A stretch of 41,238 nt of DNA. Origin: Caulobacter sp. (GTDB taxonomy: Bacteria; Pseudomonadota; Alphaproteobacteria; Caulobacterales; Caulobacteraceae). Each line of letters starts with the position of its first letter. Position 1 is the stretch's first letter. The stretch covers positions 1-41,238 of the forward strand of contig JAUSMJ010000016.1 in assembly GCA_030645575.1 (NCBI GenBank). Direction: 5' to 3'. The translations under genes and the position numbers were made by a program. The notes below the pieces were generated by a model that worked only from the letters and a program-made list of their open reading frames with translations, was not told the origin of the DNA and searched no databases. Of the stretch, positions 30,977-39,595 are shown piece by piece.

Positions 30977-32209
30977 TCAGACGAGAACGCGCAGATGCTC
31001 CATGCCGCGGAAGAACGGCAGCGACCGCCAGGCCGGTTCCGCCGCCGGATCGGCCAGTCGCAGGTTCGGAAAACGCTCGAACAGCTTGACCAGGGCGATG
31101 CCGGTTTCAAGCCGGGCCAACGGCGCGCCGATGCAGATGTGGGCGCCGCCGCCGAAGGCCATGTGCGGCCGGTGCTTGCGGCTGACGTCGAAGCGATGCG
31201 GATCCTCGAACACCTCCGGGTCGCGATTGGCCGCGCGCAGGGAGACGGTGATCGACTGGCCCGGGCCCAGCGGACAGCCGCCCGCCTCCATCTCTCCGGA
31301 GGCCAGGCGGCCGGTCATGTCCACCGGCGGCTCGTAGCGCAGCGCCTCCTCGACCACGGCGTTGACGATGCCCGGGTCGGCTCGCAGCTTGGCCAGTTCC
31401 GACGGGTTGAGCAGCAGGTTGCGCACCGTGTTGCCGATCAGGTCGGTGGTGGTCAGGTTGCCCCCGACCAGCAGCGCCTGCAGGTTCAGCCGCAGTTCGC
31501 CGTCGTCCAGTTCGGCCCCGTCGGCCTGCTGGCCGACCATGTCGCTGATCAGGTCGTCGCGCGGATCGGCGCGGCGCGCCTCCATCAGCTGCGTGAAATA
31601 GGCGGTCAGGGCGGCCGAGGCCTGCTCCATGACCACGGTCTGCTCGGGCGTGCGGAACGGATTGAGCCCCTGGATCACGCCCTCGGACCACTGGCGGAAC
31701 TCGGCCAGCCGGCCGGGGTCGACACCGAGGATGCGGGCGATGGCGTCGATCGGGATCGGCACGCAGAAGCGGTCCATCAGGTCGAACTCGGTCTCGCCCT
31801 CCAGCCGGTCGAGGGTCTCGTCGACCAGCGCCTCGACCTGCGGCCGGAACTTGGCCACGCGGGCGTAAAGGGCCTGGGCCAGCGGCTGGCGAATGCGGGC
31901 GTGGTCGGGATCGTCGAGCGTCAGGATACTGGTGACATGGGTGCGGGGCACGCCTTCGGGGACGCGCTCGAGGAAGCGGCGCTGCATGATCGCGCCCTCC
32001 TCGGCCCGCATCGGGTCACGCCAGAGGTCGCGGTTGTTGACCACCGCGCGGACGTCGGCATAGCGCGTCAGCAGCAGGCTGCCCGACACCGCGTCGTGGT
32101 GGGCCGGGCAGCGGGCGCGCAGATCGTCGAGCACGACATGCGGATCCCTCTGGTAGACGGGATTGAGCGGCGTCAGGTCGACGATCGTGGGCAGCGGCTT
32201 GTCGGTCAT
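30977..32209 (-). CDS. Bacterial cytochrome P450 (class I type)
   Basis: A 410-residue soluble P450. The heme loop is FGGGAHICIG with the thiolate C359; the K-helix ExxR is EALRYEPP, and RAANRDPEVFEDPHRFDVSR precedes the heme region. In the I-helix the usual (A/G)G-x-(D/E)-T motif appears as GGNLTTTDLIGN, with Leu where the acidic residue normally sits, so proton delivery may rely on other residues. It needs a ferredoxin and reductase, neither of which is nearby. The substrate is unknown. It is divergent from a phosphotransferase gene, with about 210 nt between them. Confidence 0.93.
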   Translation of the reverse strand: MTDKPLPTIVDLTPLNPVYQRDPHVVLDDLRARCPAHHDAVSGSLLLTRYADVRAVVNNRDLWRDPMRAEEGAIMQRRFLERVPEGVPRTHVTSILTLDDPDHARIRQPLAQALYARVAKFRPQVEALVDETLDRLEGETEFDLMDRFCVPIPIDAIARILGVDPGRLAEFRQWSEGVIQGLNPFRTPEQTVVMEQASAALTAYFTQLMEARRADPRDDLISDMVGQQADGAELDDGELRLNLQALLVGGNLTTTDLIGNTVRNLLLNPSELAKLRADPGIVNAVVEEALRYEPPVDMTGRLASGEMEAGGCPLGPGQSITVSLRAANRDPEVFEDPHRFDVSRKHRPHMAFGGGAHICIGAPLARLETGIALVKLFERFPNLRLADPAAEPAWRSLPFFRGMEHLRVLV

Positions 32210-32421
32210 CGCGGTGGTCCGGATCGGGCAGGCTGAACGGTCGGAGGGCACGATGCGGCCATGAAGGGGCGGCCGTAAAGGCTCACCCTGCGGCAACCCC
32301 TGATCCCGCGCCGCTGCCGTCAGGTCAGGGTTCCCGTCCGCGGACGGATGTTCTAGGCCTCGGGCAGGGACCAGCCATCGCCAGGCGGAGCGCACATCCG
32401 TCGGCGACCGGGAAACGCGAC
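32210..32421. promoter_or_regulatory. Divergent promoter region, P450 / phosphotransferase
   Basis: 212 nt separate the two divergent start codons and contain no credible ORF or tRNA. Both promoters must lie here. I cannot pick a reliable -35/-10 pair; the GC-rich sequence has no strong palindrome. Confidence 0.35.
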
Positions 32422-33507
32422 ATGACCGAGCCGAGCATCGCCGCCACCGTCGAGGAGATCGACGCCGCCTGGATGACCGCGGCGCTGCGCGCGTCCGGCG
32501 CCCTGCCACGGGGCCAGGTCACCGGCCTGACCGTCACGCCCGTGGGCAACGGCCTGGTCGGCGACAGCTTCCGCCTGGCCCTGACCTACGAAGACGCGCC
32601 GGCCTCGGCCCCAACCAGCGTGGTGGGCAAGTTCGCCGCCGCCGATCCGGCCAGCCGGGCCTCGGGCGCGGCGTTCAACCTCTATGGCCGCGAGGTCGGC
32701 TTCTACCGCGAGCTGGCCTCGACTGTCGGCATCATCACGCCCCGCACCCATTTCGCGCGCATCGACCCGGCGACCTCGGCCTTCACCCTGATCTTCGAGG
32801 ATCTGGGTCCAGCGCGGGCCGGCGACCAGCTGGCTGGCTGCTCCCTGGACGACGCGCGGACCGCGCTGCTCGAGGCGGCGGCCCTGCACGCGCCGCGCTG
32901 GAACGATCCGACCCTGAAGGCGATCGACTGGCTGGTCGCCGGCCAGGCGATGTATCCGGCCATCGTCGCCGCCCTGCCCGGGGTGATCGCCGCCTATCGC
33001 GAGCGCTACGACGGGGTTCTGGAGGCCGACCACATGGCCCTGGTCGAGCGGCTGGTGGACATCATGCCGCTGTTCCAGGGGCTGGAGGACGGTCCGTTCA
33101 CGGTCCAGCACGGCGACTTCCGGCTCGACAACATCCTGTTCGACATCCAGGGCGGGAGCCGCCGCATGGGCACGCTGGACTGGCAGACCCTGGCCATCGG
33201 CCCGGGCCTGACCGACGTCAGCTATTTCCTCGGCGCCGGCATCTCGCCGGAGCTGCGCCGCGCCAGCGAGCGTGACCTGATCGGCCGCTATCACGACGAG
33301 CTGCAACGGCTGGGCGTGGCCGACTACGGCCTGGACCAGTGCTGGACCGACTACCGGCGCATGGCCGTGCATGGCGTGTTCATGGGCGTCTTCTCGGCTA
33401 TCGCGGTCGAGCGCACCGAGCGCGGCGACGCCCTGTTCCTGGCCATGACGCGCGGGGCCTGCGCCCAGGCCCTCGACCTCGACACCTTCGATCTGTGGAC
33501 CGCCTGA
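32422..33507 (+). CDS. APH/EcKinase-like phosphotransferase
   Basis: A 361-residue kinase-like phosphotransferase. The nucleotide-binding lobe has TPVGNGLVGDSFRLALTY (39-56), followed by VVGKFAAADP (67-76) with the lobe lysine K70. Catalytic motifs are HGDFRLDN (230-237) and the metal-binding DWQ (253-255). FEDLGPARAGDQ (125-136) and the long C-terminal helices (VHGVFMGVFSAIAVERTERGD) fit the ecdysteroid-kinase-like/DUF1679 group, which phosphorylates hydroxyl groups of small lipophilic molecules. The divergent P450 could supply a hydroxylated substrate, which is inference. It is unrelated in detail to the phosphotransferase at 17460-18443. Confidence 0.83.
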   Translation: MTEPSIAATVEEIDAAWMTAALRASGALPRGQVTGLTVTPVGNGLVGDSFRLALTYEDAPASAPTSVVGKFAAADPASRASGAAFNLYGREVGFYRELASTVGIITPRTHFARIDPATSAFTLIFEDLGPARAGDQLAGCSLDDARTALLEAAALHAPRWNDPTLKAIDWLVAGQAMYPAIVAALPGVIAAYRERYDGVLEADHMALVERLVDIMPLFQGLEDGPFTVQHGDFRLDNILFDIQGGSRRMGTLDWQTLAIGPGLTDVSYFLGAGISPELRRASERDLIGRYHDELQRLGVADYGLDQCWTDYRRMAVHGVFMGVFSAIAVERTERGDALFLAMTRGACAQALDLDTFDLWTA

Positions 33508-33563
33508 GAGGCTCGCCATGCCGATAGCCGCCCGGCGCCACGGCGACGGCGTCAAGGTGGTGC

Positions 33564-34019
33564 TCAGTCCGGCCTGACGTCCCGGTTCGGGGCGGCCTGG
33601 TCCGCGCGGCGGCGTATGGGCTTGAAGATGCCCGAGGCGCGCATGACATCGCGGTTTCCGACCCGGATCCGCCCCTCGACGAACACCAGGTCCTTCGTCG
33701 TGCGGGTAACCCGCGCATCGCCGGTCACCCAGTCCCCGGCCCGGGCCATCGACAGGAAATCCAGCGACAGGTGCACCGTCACGCTGGCCGTCCCCGCGTC
33801 GCGGCCCACGGCCCCGGCCAGCACCCCGTCCATGAAGGTCGATAGCATGCCGCCATGGACGATGCCCAGGCTGTTGCAGTGCCGGCCGAGCGCGAAGAAG
33901 CCGTGCTCCAGCCCGTCGTCGTCCAGGCGGTGGAAGAACGGCCCGTTGTGGGTGGTGTAGGGTCCGCGCGCGCTGGCCTTGAAGCCTTCCGGCGGCGCCG
34001 GAACCCTCTCGTCGGTCAC
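33564..34019 (-). CDS. PaaI/YdiI-type hotdog acyl-CoA thioesterase
   Basis: A 151-residue single-hotdog thioesterase. The active-site helix region is SLGIVHGGMLSTFMDGVLAGAVG, with the HGG motif and a downstream acidic residue, followed by TASVTVHLSLDFLSMARAGDWVTGDARVTR, a standard PaaI/4HBT pattern. The start is GTG 34017-34019, which overlaps the stop of the DUF192 gene by 4 nt (GTGA) and gives VTDERVPAPPEGF; a longer frame into DUF192 is not used. The substrate is not predictable. It is the last gene of the csp-DUF192-thioesterase run. Confidence 0.85.
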   Translation of the reverse strand: MTDERVPAPPEGFKASARGPYTTHNGPFFHRLDDDGLEHGFFALGRHCNSLGIVHGGMLSTFMDGVLAGAVGRDAGTASVTVHLSLDFLSMARAGDWVTGDARVTRTTKDLVFVEGRIRVGNRDVMRASGIFKPIRRRADQAAPNRDVRPD

Positions 34020-34525
34020 TGGCCGAAGATCCGGTGATGCACCTGGTCGCCGATGTCGATGCCCAGCTCGGCCGCGCGACCGCCGGCGATCTCCAGCACG
34101 CCCAGGGCCGCCCCTTGCGACGGGATCGGCTCTTCCGAGAAGGGCCCGGTCATCGCGGCGATGGAGATGATCCGGCCGTTGACGCCGATGTAGATGATGT
34201 CGAGCGGGATGTAGGTGTTCCTCATCCAGAACGCCCGCCGGGCCGGCGAGGACCATTCGAACAGCATGCCGGCGTCGGGGGCAAGGCTGGTGCGGTACAT
34301 CAGCCCGCGCTCGCGCTCGGCGTCGTCGTCGGCGATCTCGATCCGGAAGCTGACCGGACCCCGGGCGGTGTCGATGGTCAGGGTCTCGGTGGGCGCGGCG
34401 GGCGCGGCCGCGACGGGCGTCGATGGCTGCGGCGTCTCGGCCCGGCAGGCGCCGGCCGCGAGGGGGCCAAGCATGGCCGCGGCCAGGACGAGCGTCCGGC
34501 CGGCTTTACGCAGTGTCGATATCAC
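34016..34525 (-). CDS. DUF192 family exported protein
   Basis: A 169-residue protein with an N-terminal export signal (TLRKAGRTLVLAAAMLGPLAAGACRAE) and a C-terminal DUF192 domain: FRIEIADDDAERERGLMYRTSLAPDAGMLFEW, FWMRNTYIPLDIIYIGVNGRIISI, VLEIAGGRAAELGIDIGDQV. LMYR, the F-W-M-x-N-T block and the VLE-x-x-x-G end are family hallmarks. The function is unknown. The Cys after AAGA may make it a lipoprotein, but the box lacks a -3 Leu. The start is GTG 34523-34525 with GGAG upstream. It lies 24 nt after the double cold-shock gene, an arrangement common in alphaproteobacteria. Confidence 0.88.
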   Translation of the reverse strand: MISTLRKAGRTLVLAAAMLGPLAAGACRAETPQPSTPVAAAPAAPTETLTIDTARGPVSFRIEIADDDAERERGLMYRTSLAPDAGMLFEWSSPARRAFWMRNTYIPLDIIYIGVNGRIISIAAMTGPFSEEPIPSQGAALGVLEIAGGRAAELGIDIGDQVHHRIFGQ

Positions 34526-34549
34526 GGGCGACTCCAGAAGCGTCGGGCG

Positions 34550-35161
34550 TCAGGACGCCGCGATTTCGGCCACGACCAGACCTTTGGGCCCCTCGGCGAA
34601 GCGCACCATCACGCCGTCTCCGGGCTGCAGGTCATCAAGGCCGCTGCGACGCAGGGTCTCGATGTGAACGAAGATATCGCCCGGTTCGCCGTCGCGCACC
34701 ACGAAACCGTAGCCCTTGGTGCGGTTGAACCATTTTACCGTGCAGCGCTCCAGCGGACCGTCGGCCTGCATCGGCGAGCCCCGCCGCGGAACATCGCGGT
34801 GACCGCCGCCGAACCGGTCGCGGTCGCGACGGAAGCCCCCGCCATCCTGTTCGGACCGCCGTTGCGGCCGCTCGCCCGACGGCGGCGCCGCGGTCTCGTC
34901 GAGATCGACGATGTCGGAAACCTGCCAGCCCTTGGTGCGGCGAACCACGTCGCAGACGATCACCGAGCCCTCGATCGCGGACTCGCGCCCGGCGTTGCGC
35001 AGGGATGTAATGTGCAGCAGCACATCCTTCAGACCGGTCTGACCGGGATCGTCGGGCACGATGAATCCGTACCCCTTCCCCGCGTCGAACCATTTCACAC
35101 GGCCATTGATCCGCACGGAGTCCTCGTGCGCCTCCTGGGCCTCGAAATCGTAATCAGACAT
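34550..35161 (-). CDS. Double cold-shock-domain protein
   Basis: A 203-residue protein with two CSDs joined by a basic, Gly-rich linker. CSD1 (about 17-88) has [19 protein letters not shown] with RNP1-like KGYGFI and RNP2-like VLLHI. CSD2 (about 138-203) has [18 protein letters not shown] and IFVHI. The linker (about 92-135) is rich in R, G and D. Tandem-CSD proteins of this type occur in Caulobacter, where they bind RNA or ssDNA and some are stationary-phase induced. It is the first gene of the run with DUF192 and thioesterase genes; a likely -10 box lies 47 nt upstream of the start. Confidence 0.92.
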   Translation of the reverse strand: MSDYDFEAQEAHEDSVRINGRVKWFDAGKGYGFIVPDDPGQTGLKDVLLHITSLRNAGRESAIEGSVIVCDVVRRTKGWQVSDIVDLDETAAPPSGERPQRRSEQDGGGFRRDRDRFGGGHRDVPRRGSPMQADGPLERCTVKWFNRTKGYGFVVRDGEPGDIFVHIETLRRSGLDDLQPGDGVMVRFAEGPKGLVVAEIAAS

Positions 35162-35207
35162 TCCGCCCCTCTGCCTCGCCCCAAAATCCTTTCTGGACGA
35201 GATCGTC

Positions 35208-35235
35208 AGTATAACACTGTTCTCGTGGAACGAGA
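35208..35235 (-). promoter_or_regulatory. Candidate promoter and dyad upstream of the double-CSD gene
   Basis: On the minus strand TATACT (35213-35208) is a good -10 hexamer 47 nt before the ATG. The -35 position is taken up by a perfect dyad TCTCGT-gga-ACGAGA (35221-35235), which could be an operator. No matching -35 consensus is seen at 17 bp, so the promoter may be activator-dependent or use another sigma factor. Confidence 0.4.
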
Positions 35236-35325
35236 GCCGTCAATGCCGGAATTCGCGCGGGCGACGACTCGGGCCGAAGCCGCGACATTTGGTCGCAAGG
35301 GTCTGGGGATTGTCGCTCGCGGCGG

Positions 35326-35400
35326 TGGTACGCCCTAGGGGAGTCGAACCCCTCTTACCAGATTGAAAATCTGGGGTCCTAACCGATAGACGAAGGGCGC
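35326..35400 (-). tRNA. tRNA-Glu(TTC)
   Basis: Minus-strand cloverleaf: acceptor GCGCCCT with AGGGCGT (first pair a G-T wobble), discriminator A, encoded CCA (35326-35328). The anticodon stem CCAGA/TCTGG encloses loop TTTTCAA, anticodon TTC. The T arm is AGGGG-TTCGACT-CCCCT. The D arm TCGTCTATCGGTTAGGA is typical of tRNA-Glu. Confidence 0.94.
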
Positions 35401-35492
35401 CCGGTCGCGAGGAAGCGGCTGTATATTCGCGACTCCCGCCACACGCAACCCCCCTCGCGGCCAAGAATCCGGCCGGCGACGACCGTGTCCGA

Positions 35493-37295
35493 TCAGAGCG
35501 CCATCCGGGGGTCGGCCGCGTCCTCGATCTCCAGCTCGACGCTTGCGCGCCCCTGCCAGTCGTCCGGCTTCAGACGGCCGACGAAATGCATCGATCCACC
35601 GCCCGCCATGATCCGAGCGCCCATTTCGGTTTCGCCCGCGCGCCAGGCGACCGCCTTCAGCCGGCCGCCGGACGAGTCCATCAGCGTACAGCGGACGTGG
35701 CCGCCCTTGAGCATCATCGGCCGCTCGATCCGGGCGTCGGCGACCGCGAAACAGGGCTCGGGATTGCCGGGGCCGAACGGCGCCAGCCGCTGGAACTCGC
35801 CATACAGGGCCCGGGTCGCGCCGCCCGGGCTGACCAGGGCGTCGATCTCGATGGCGTCCTGGCCCGCGGCCAGCACCATCTCGCCGGCGAGGCGTTCGCA
35901 CAGAAAGGCCCGCAGGTCGGGGATCGCCGAGGGGCGGATGGTCAGGCCCGCCGCCATGGCGTGCCCGCCCCCGGCCAGCAGCAGCCCCTCGTCGAAGGCC
36001 GCCTGCACGGCGCGGCCCAGGTTGACGCCGGGCTGGGAGCGACCCGAGCCCTTGCCGGTGTCGGACGGCCGGTCGATGCCGATGACCACCACCGGCTTGC
36101 GGTAGCGTTCGCGCAGGCGGGCCGCGGCGATGCCCACGACGCCCGGATGCCAGCCGTCGCCCGCCACGACGATGGCCGGGGCGTCGGGGTCGAAGTTGCT
36201 GTCGCGCTCGATGGCCAGCACGGCCTCGTCGATCACGCCCTTCTCGACGTCCTTGCGCGAGGCGTTGAGGGCGTCGAGCTGCTCCGCCAACCCCCTCGCC
36301 TCCTCCGGATCGTCGGTCGAGAGCAGTCGCGCCCCCAGATCGGACCGGCCGATGCGGCCGCCGGCGTTGATTCGCGGGCCAAGAATGAAGCCGGCGTGGA
36401 AGGTGGTGGCCGGGCCCTGCGACTTGGCCACGTCGAGCAGCGCCTTGAGGCCCGGATTGGCCCAGCCCGACATGGTCTTCAGGCCCAGGGCGGCGATGGC
36501 GCGGTTGAACCCGGTCAGGCTGGTGACATCGCAGACCGCGCCCATGGCGGCCAGGTCCAGCCACTGGCGGATGTCGGGCTCGGCCCGGCCCTCGAACAGG
36601 CCGCGACGGCGCGCCTCGCGGTTGAGGGCGGCCAGCAGCACGAAGGTCACCCCGGCCGCCGCCAGATGGCCCTGTCCGGACGTGTCGTCGGGCCGGTTGG
36701 GGTTGACCAGGGCCGCGGCCGGCGGCGGGTCGCCGCGCATCAGGTGGTGGTCGATGACCACCACGTCCAGGCCGATGTCACGCGCGGCGATCAGGGCGTC
36801 GTGGGCCGCCGCGCCGCAATCGACGGTGACCACCAGGTCAGCGCCCTGGTCTTTGAGATGCCGAAAGGCCGCCGGACTTGGGCCATAACCCTCGACGACG
36901 CGGTCGGGCACATAGATCGCCAGCTCGCGGCCCATGGCGCGGAACCAGCGCACCAGCTGGGCGGCGCTGGAGGCCCCATCGACGTCGTAGTCGGCGAACA
37001 CGGCGGTCGGCCGGCCGCTCTCGACGGCATCGACCAGGATGCGCGCCGCCAGATCCATGTCGGCGAAACTCGACGGATCGGGAAACTGGGCCCTGAGCGA
37101 CGGCGACAGATAGTCGTGCGCGCCCTCCGCCCCGACGCCGCGGGCGGCCAGGGCGCGAGCCAGCGGCTCGCTGAGCGCGTGGCGCAGCTGATGGTCGCGG
37201 ACCAGCGCCTCGTCGGCCGGCCGCCAGCGCCACGCCCGTCCGGACAGAGAGCGGCGAATACCGAGGAAGCCTGCCTCGGGCGCGCCGCCGGCCAT
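35493..37295 (-). CDS. recJ: Single-stranded-DNA-specific exonuclease RecJ
   Basis: A 600-residue DHH-family 5'-3' exonuclease acting in RecF-pathway recombination and base-excision or mismatch repair. Motif I is ADYDVDG (101-107), motif III is the DHH triad 182-184 in VVIDHHLM, TVDCGAAAHD precedes it, and the DHHA1 motif GGGHAMAAGL lies in the C-terminal half, followed by an OB-like domain ending VELEIEDAADP. The ATG 37293-37295 lies 2 nt after the glpX stop, so it is the last gene of the aminotransferase-hom-glpX-recJ operon. A longer open frame reaching 37568 runs through glpX and is rejected. Confidence 0.95.
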   Translation of the reverse strand: MAGGAPEAGFLGIRRSLSGRAWRWRPADEALVRDHQLRHALSEPLARALAARGVGAEGAHDYLSPSLRAQFPDPSSFADMDLAARILVDAVESGRPTAVFADYDVDGASSAAQLVRWFRAMGRELAIYVPDRVVEGYGPSPAAFRHLKDQGADLVVTVDCGAAAHDALIAARDIGLDVVVIDHHLMRGDPPPAAALVNPNRPDDTSGQGHLAAAGVTFVLLAALNREARRRGLFEGRAEPDIRQWLDLAAMGAVCDVTSLTGFNRAIAALGLKTMSGWANPGLKALLDVAKSQGPATTFHAGFILGPRINAGGRIGRSDLGARLLSTDDPEEARGLAEQLDALNASRKDVEKGVIDEAVLAIERDSNFDPDAPAIVVAGDGWHPGVVGIAAARLRERYRKPVVVIGIDRPSDTGKGSGRSQPGVNLGRAVQAAFDEGLLLAGGGHAMAAGLTIRPSAIPDLRAFLCERLAGEMVLAAGQDAIEIDALVSPGGATRALYGEFQRLAPFGPGNPEPCFAVADARIERPMMLKGGHVRCTLMDSSGGRLKAVAWRAGETEMGARIMAGGGSMHFVGRLKPDDWQGRASVELEIEDAADPRMAL

Positions 37296-37297
37296 GA

Positions 37298-38251
37298 TCA
37301 GAGCGGCCGCTTCATCCGCACTTCGCGCACCGTGCGGGTCGAGGAGTTCATCACCAGGGAGTGGGTGTGCACCGCGCCGTCGGCGAACTTCACGCCCTTC
37401 AGCATGGCGCCGTCGGTGACGCCGGTCATGGCGAAGATGGCGTCGGCCCGGACGATCTCGTTCAGCGTGTACTTGCGGTCGAGCTCGGTGATGCCCCACT
37501 TGGCCGCGCGCGAACGCTCGTCGTTGTTGCGGAACACCAGCCGGCCCTGGAACTGGCCGCCGACGCACTTCAGCGCGGCGCAGGCCAGCACGCCCTCGGG
37601 CGCGCCACCCTGGCCGATGTAGAGATCGACGCCGGTCTCGGGCTCGGCGGTATTGATCACGCCAGCCACGTCGCCATCGGTGATCAGATAGACCCGGGCG
37701 CCGACGGCGCGCAGGCTGTTGATGATCTCGGCGTGGCGCGGCCGGTCCAGCACGCAGACGGTGATCTGGTCGGGCGCGACGCCCTTGGCCTTGGCCAGCG
37801 AGCGGACATTGTCGGCCGGGCTGGCGTCCAGGTCGATGACGCCCTCGGCGTAGCCGGGCCCGCAGGCGATCTTGTCCATATAGGTGTCGGGCGCGTTGAG
37901 CAGCGTGCCCTTGGGCGCCCAGGCCATGACGGCCAGGGCGTTGGCCATGGCCTTGGCCGTCAGGGTCGTGCCTTCCAGCGGATCCAGCGCGATGTCGATG
38001 CCCGGGCCTTTGCCGGTGCCGACCTTTTCGCCAATGTAGAGCATCGGGGCCTCGTCGCGCTCGCCCTCGCCGATGACGATCTCGCCGTCGATGGCCAGCT
38101 CGTTCAGCGCGTTGCGCATGGCGTCGACAGCGGCCTGATCGGCCTCCTTCTCGTCGCCACGGCCCACCAGATGCCAGGCGGCGATAGCCGCGGCTTCGGT
38201 GACGCGAACCGCGTCCAGAACCAGTCCCCGGTCCAGCGTCTCAGAACTCAT
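37298..38251 (-). CDS. glpX: Class II fructose-1,6-bisphosphatase (GlpX)
   Basis: A 317-residue phosphatase of gluconeogenesis, possibly also acting on sedoheptulose bisphosphate. Metal and substrate sites are visible as GEGERDEAPMLYIGE (61-75), DPLEGTT (90-96), ITDGDVAGVI and GQGGAPEGVLACAALKCVGG. No class I FBPase features are present. The ATG at 38249-38251 gives the usual N-terminus SSETLDRGLVLDAVRVTEAAA. It follows hom by 54 nt and precedes recJ by 2 nt in the same operon. Confidence 0.95.
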   Translation of the reverse strand: MSSETLDRGLVLDAVRVTEAAAIAAWHLVGRGDEKEADQAAVDAMRNALNELAIDGEIVIGEGERDEAPMLYIGEKVGTGKGPGIDIALDPLEGTTLTAKAMANALAVMAWAPKGTLLNAPDTYMDKIACGPGYAEGVIDLDASPADNVRSLAKAKGVAPDQITVCVLDRPRHAEIINSLRAVGARVYLITDGDVAGVINTAEPETGVDLYIGQGGAPEGVLACAALKCVGGQFQGRLVFRNNDERSRAAKWGITELDRKYTLNEIVRADAIFAMTGVTDGAMLKGVKFADGAVHTHSLVMNSSTRTVREVRMKRPL

Positions 38252-38305
38252 GAAAGTCAGTCTCCCGGCCCCGATGGGGCGCTCTCCGCGATTGTCGGAG
38301 GATTC

Positions 38306-39595
38306 TCAAATACGCGCGATGCGCAACAGCCGGGGACGCTCTAGCACGGCCGGCAGTTTTTCGATGCGGTTTATCGCGTCGGTCAGCACCGACTCGGCGA
38401 TGGCGTGGGTGGTCAGCACGATCGGCACGCCGCCGGCGTCCTCGACGGGCTTCTGCAGGAAGCTGTCGATCGAGACGCCGCACTCGGCGAGCGTCTCCGA
38501 CACCGCGGCGATGACGCCGGGCTGGTCCTTCACCAGCAGCCGCAGATAGGCCTTGCCCACGCGGCGGGTGGGCGCCACGGCGACGAACGGCTTGAGGTCG
38601 CCCGCTGGTCGCTGGAACACCGGCCGCACGGGCAGGGTCATGACATCGGCGATGTCGGCCGCCACGGCCGCGGCCGTCGGCCCCGCCCCGGCGCCGGGCC
38701 CCTGGATGAAGATCCGGCCGATCCGCGTGCCCTCGATGAACAACGCGTTCAGCGCCCCGCGCGTCTCGGCCAGCGGATGACCCTGGGCGACCAGCGAAGG
38801 ATGGACGCGCACCGCCACCCCGTCGGCCGTGCGGTCGGCCGAGGCGATCAGCCGGATGCGATAGCCCAGGTCCCTGGCCAGACGGATGTCGAGCAGATCG
38901 ACCTGGTCGATGCCCTCGATCTCGGCGGCGGCGTAGTTGGGCGCGCAGCCGAAGGCCAGGGCGGCCAGGATGGTCACCTTGTGCGCCGCGTCGAAGCCGC
39001 CCACGTCCATGGTCGGGTCCGCCTCGGCGTAGCCCATGCGCTGGGCCTCGCTGAGGACATCGGCGAAGGATGCGCCGCGCTGCTCCATCTCGCTGAGGAT
39101 GAAGTTGCAGGTGCCGTTGAGGATGCCGGCCACCCCGACCACGTCGTCGCCGACCATCGCCTCGCGCAGCATTTTGACCGCCGGGGTCCCGCCCATGACG
39201 GCGGCCTCGAACAGCAGCGGCACGCCCGCCGTCTCGGCCAGCGCCGCCAGTTCGGCGCCGTGCTCGGCGATCAGCGCCTTGTTGGCGGTGACGACCGGCT
39301 TGCCGGCCTTCAGCGCCGCCTCGACCGCCGCCTTGGCCGGCCCGTCCGAACCGCCGACCAGCTCGACGAACAGGTCGATGTCCGGCGAGGTGGCCAGAGC
39401 CACCGGATCGTCGAACCAGGGAATGGCCGAGATGTCGATGCTGCGCGGCCGCGAGCGCGAGCGGGCGGTGACGCCGGTGATGACCGCCCTGCCCCCGGCC
39501 GGCGCGAAGTCGGGCCGCTCGGACAGGAACTGGAGAAGCCCCCCACCGACCGTCCCCAGGCCCGCGACCCCGATGCGCCAGACGCGCGGGCTCAT
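38306..39595 (-). CDS. hom: Homoserine dehydrogenase
   Basis: A 429-residue monofunctional enzyme reducing aspartate-semialdehyde to homoserine for threonine and methionine. The Rossmann GLGTVGGG is at 12-19, then VVTANKALIAEHG, the LNGTCNFIL motif, and the catalytic block YAEADPTMDVGGFDAAHK. A C-terminal ACT domain (about 348-429, LRLLVKDQPGVIAAVSETLAECGVSI) suggests threonine feedback control. Its start overlaps the aminotransferase stop by 4 nt (ATGA, 39592-39595). Confidence 0.96.
   Translation of the reverse strand: MSPRVWRIGVAGLGTVGGGLLQFLSERPDFAPAGGRAVITGVTARSRSRPRSIDISAIPWFDDPVALATSPDIDLFVELVGGSDGPAKAAVEAALKAGKPVVTANKALIAEHGAELAALAETAGVPLLFEAAVMGGTPAVKMLREAMVGDDVVGVAGILNGTCNFILSEMEQRGASFADVLSEAQRMGYAEADPTMDVGGFDAAHKVTILAALAFGCAPNYAAAEIEGIDQVDLLDIRLARDLGYRIRLIASADRTADGVAVRVHPSLVAQGHPLAETRGALNALFIEGTRIGRIFIQGPGAGAGPTAAAVAADIADVMTLPVRPVFQRPAGDLKPFVAVAPTRRVGKAYLRLLVKDQPGVIAAVSETLAECGVSIDSFLQKPVEDAGGVPIVLTTHAIAESVLTDAINRIEKLPAVLERPRLLRIARI

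Noticed and set aside
33518..33577. A 19-codon ORF (MPIAARRHGDGVKVVLSPA) just after the phosphotransferase
   Set aside because: It has only a weak ribosome site (GAGG) and overlaps the convergent thioesterase stop; no domain or conservation can be judged, so it is not annotated.
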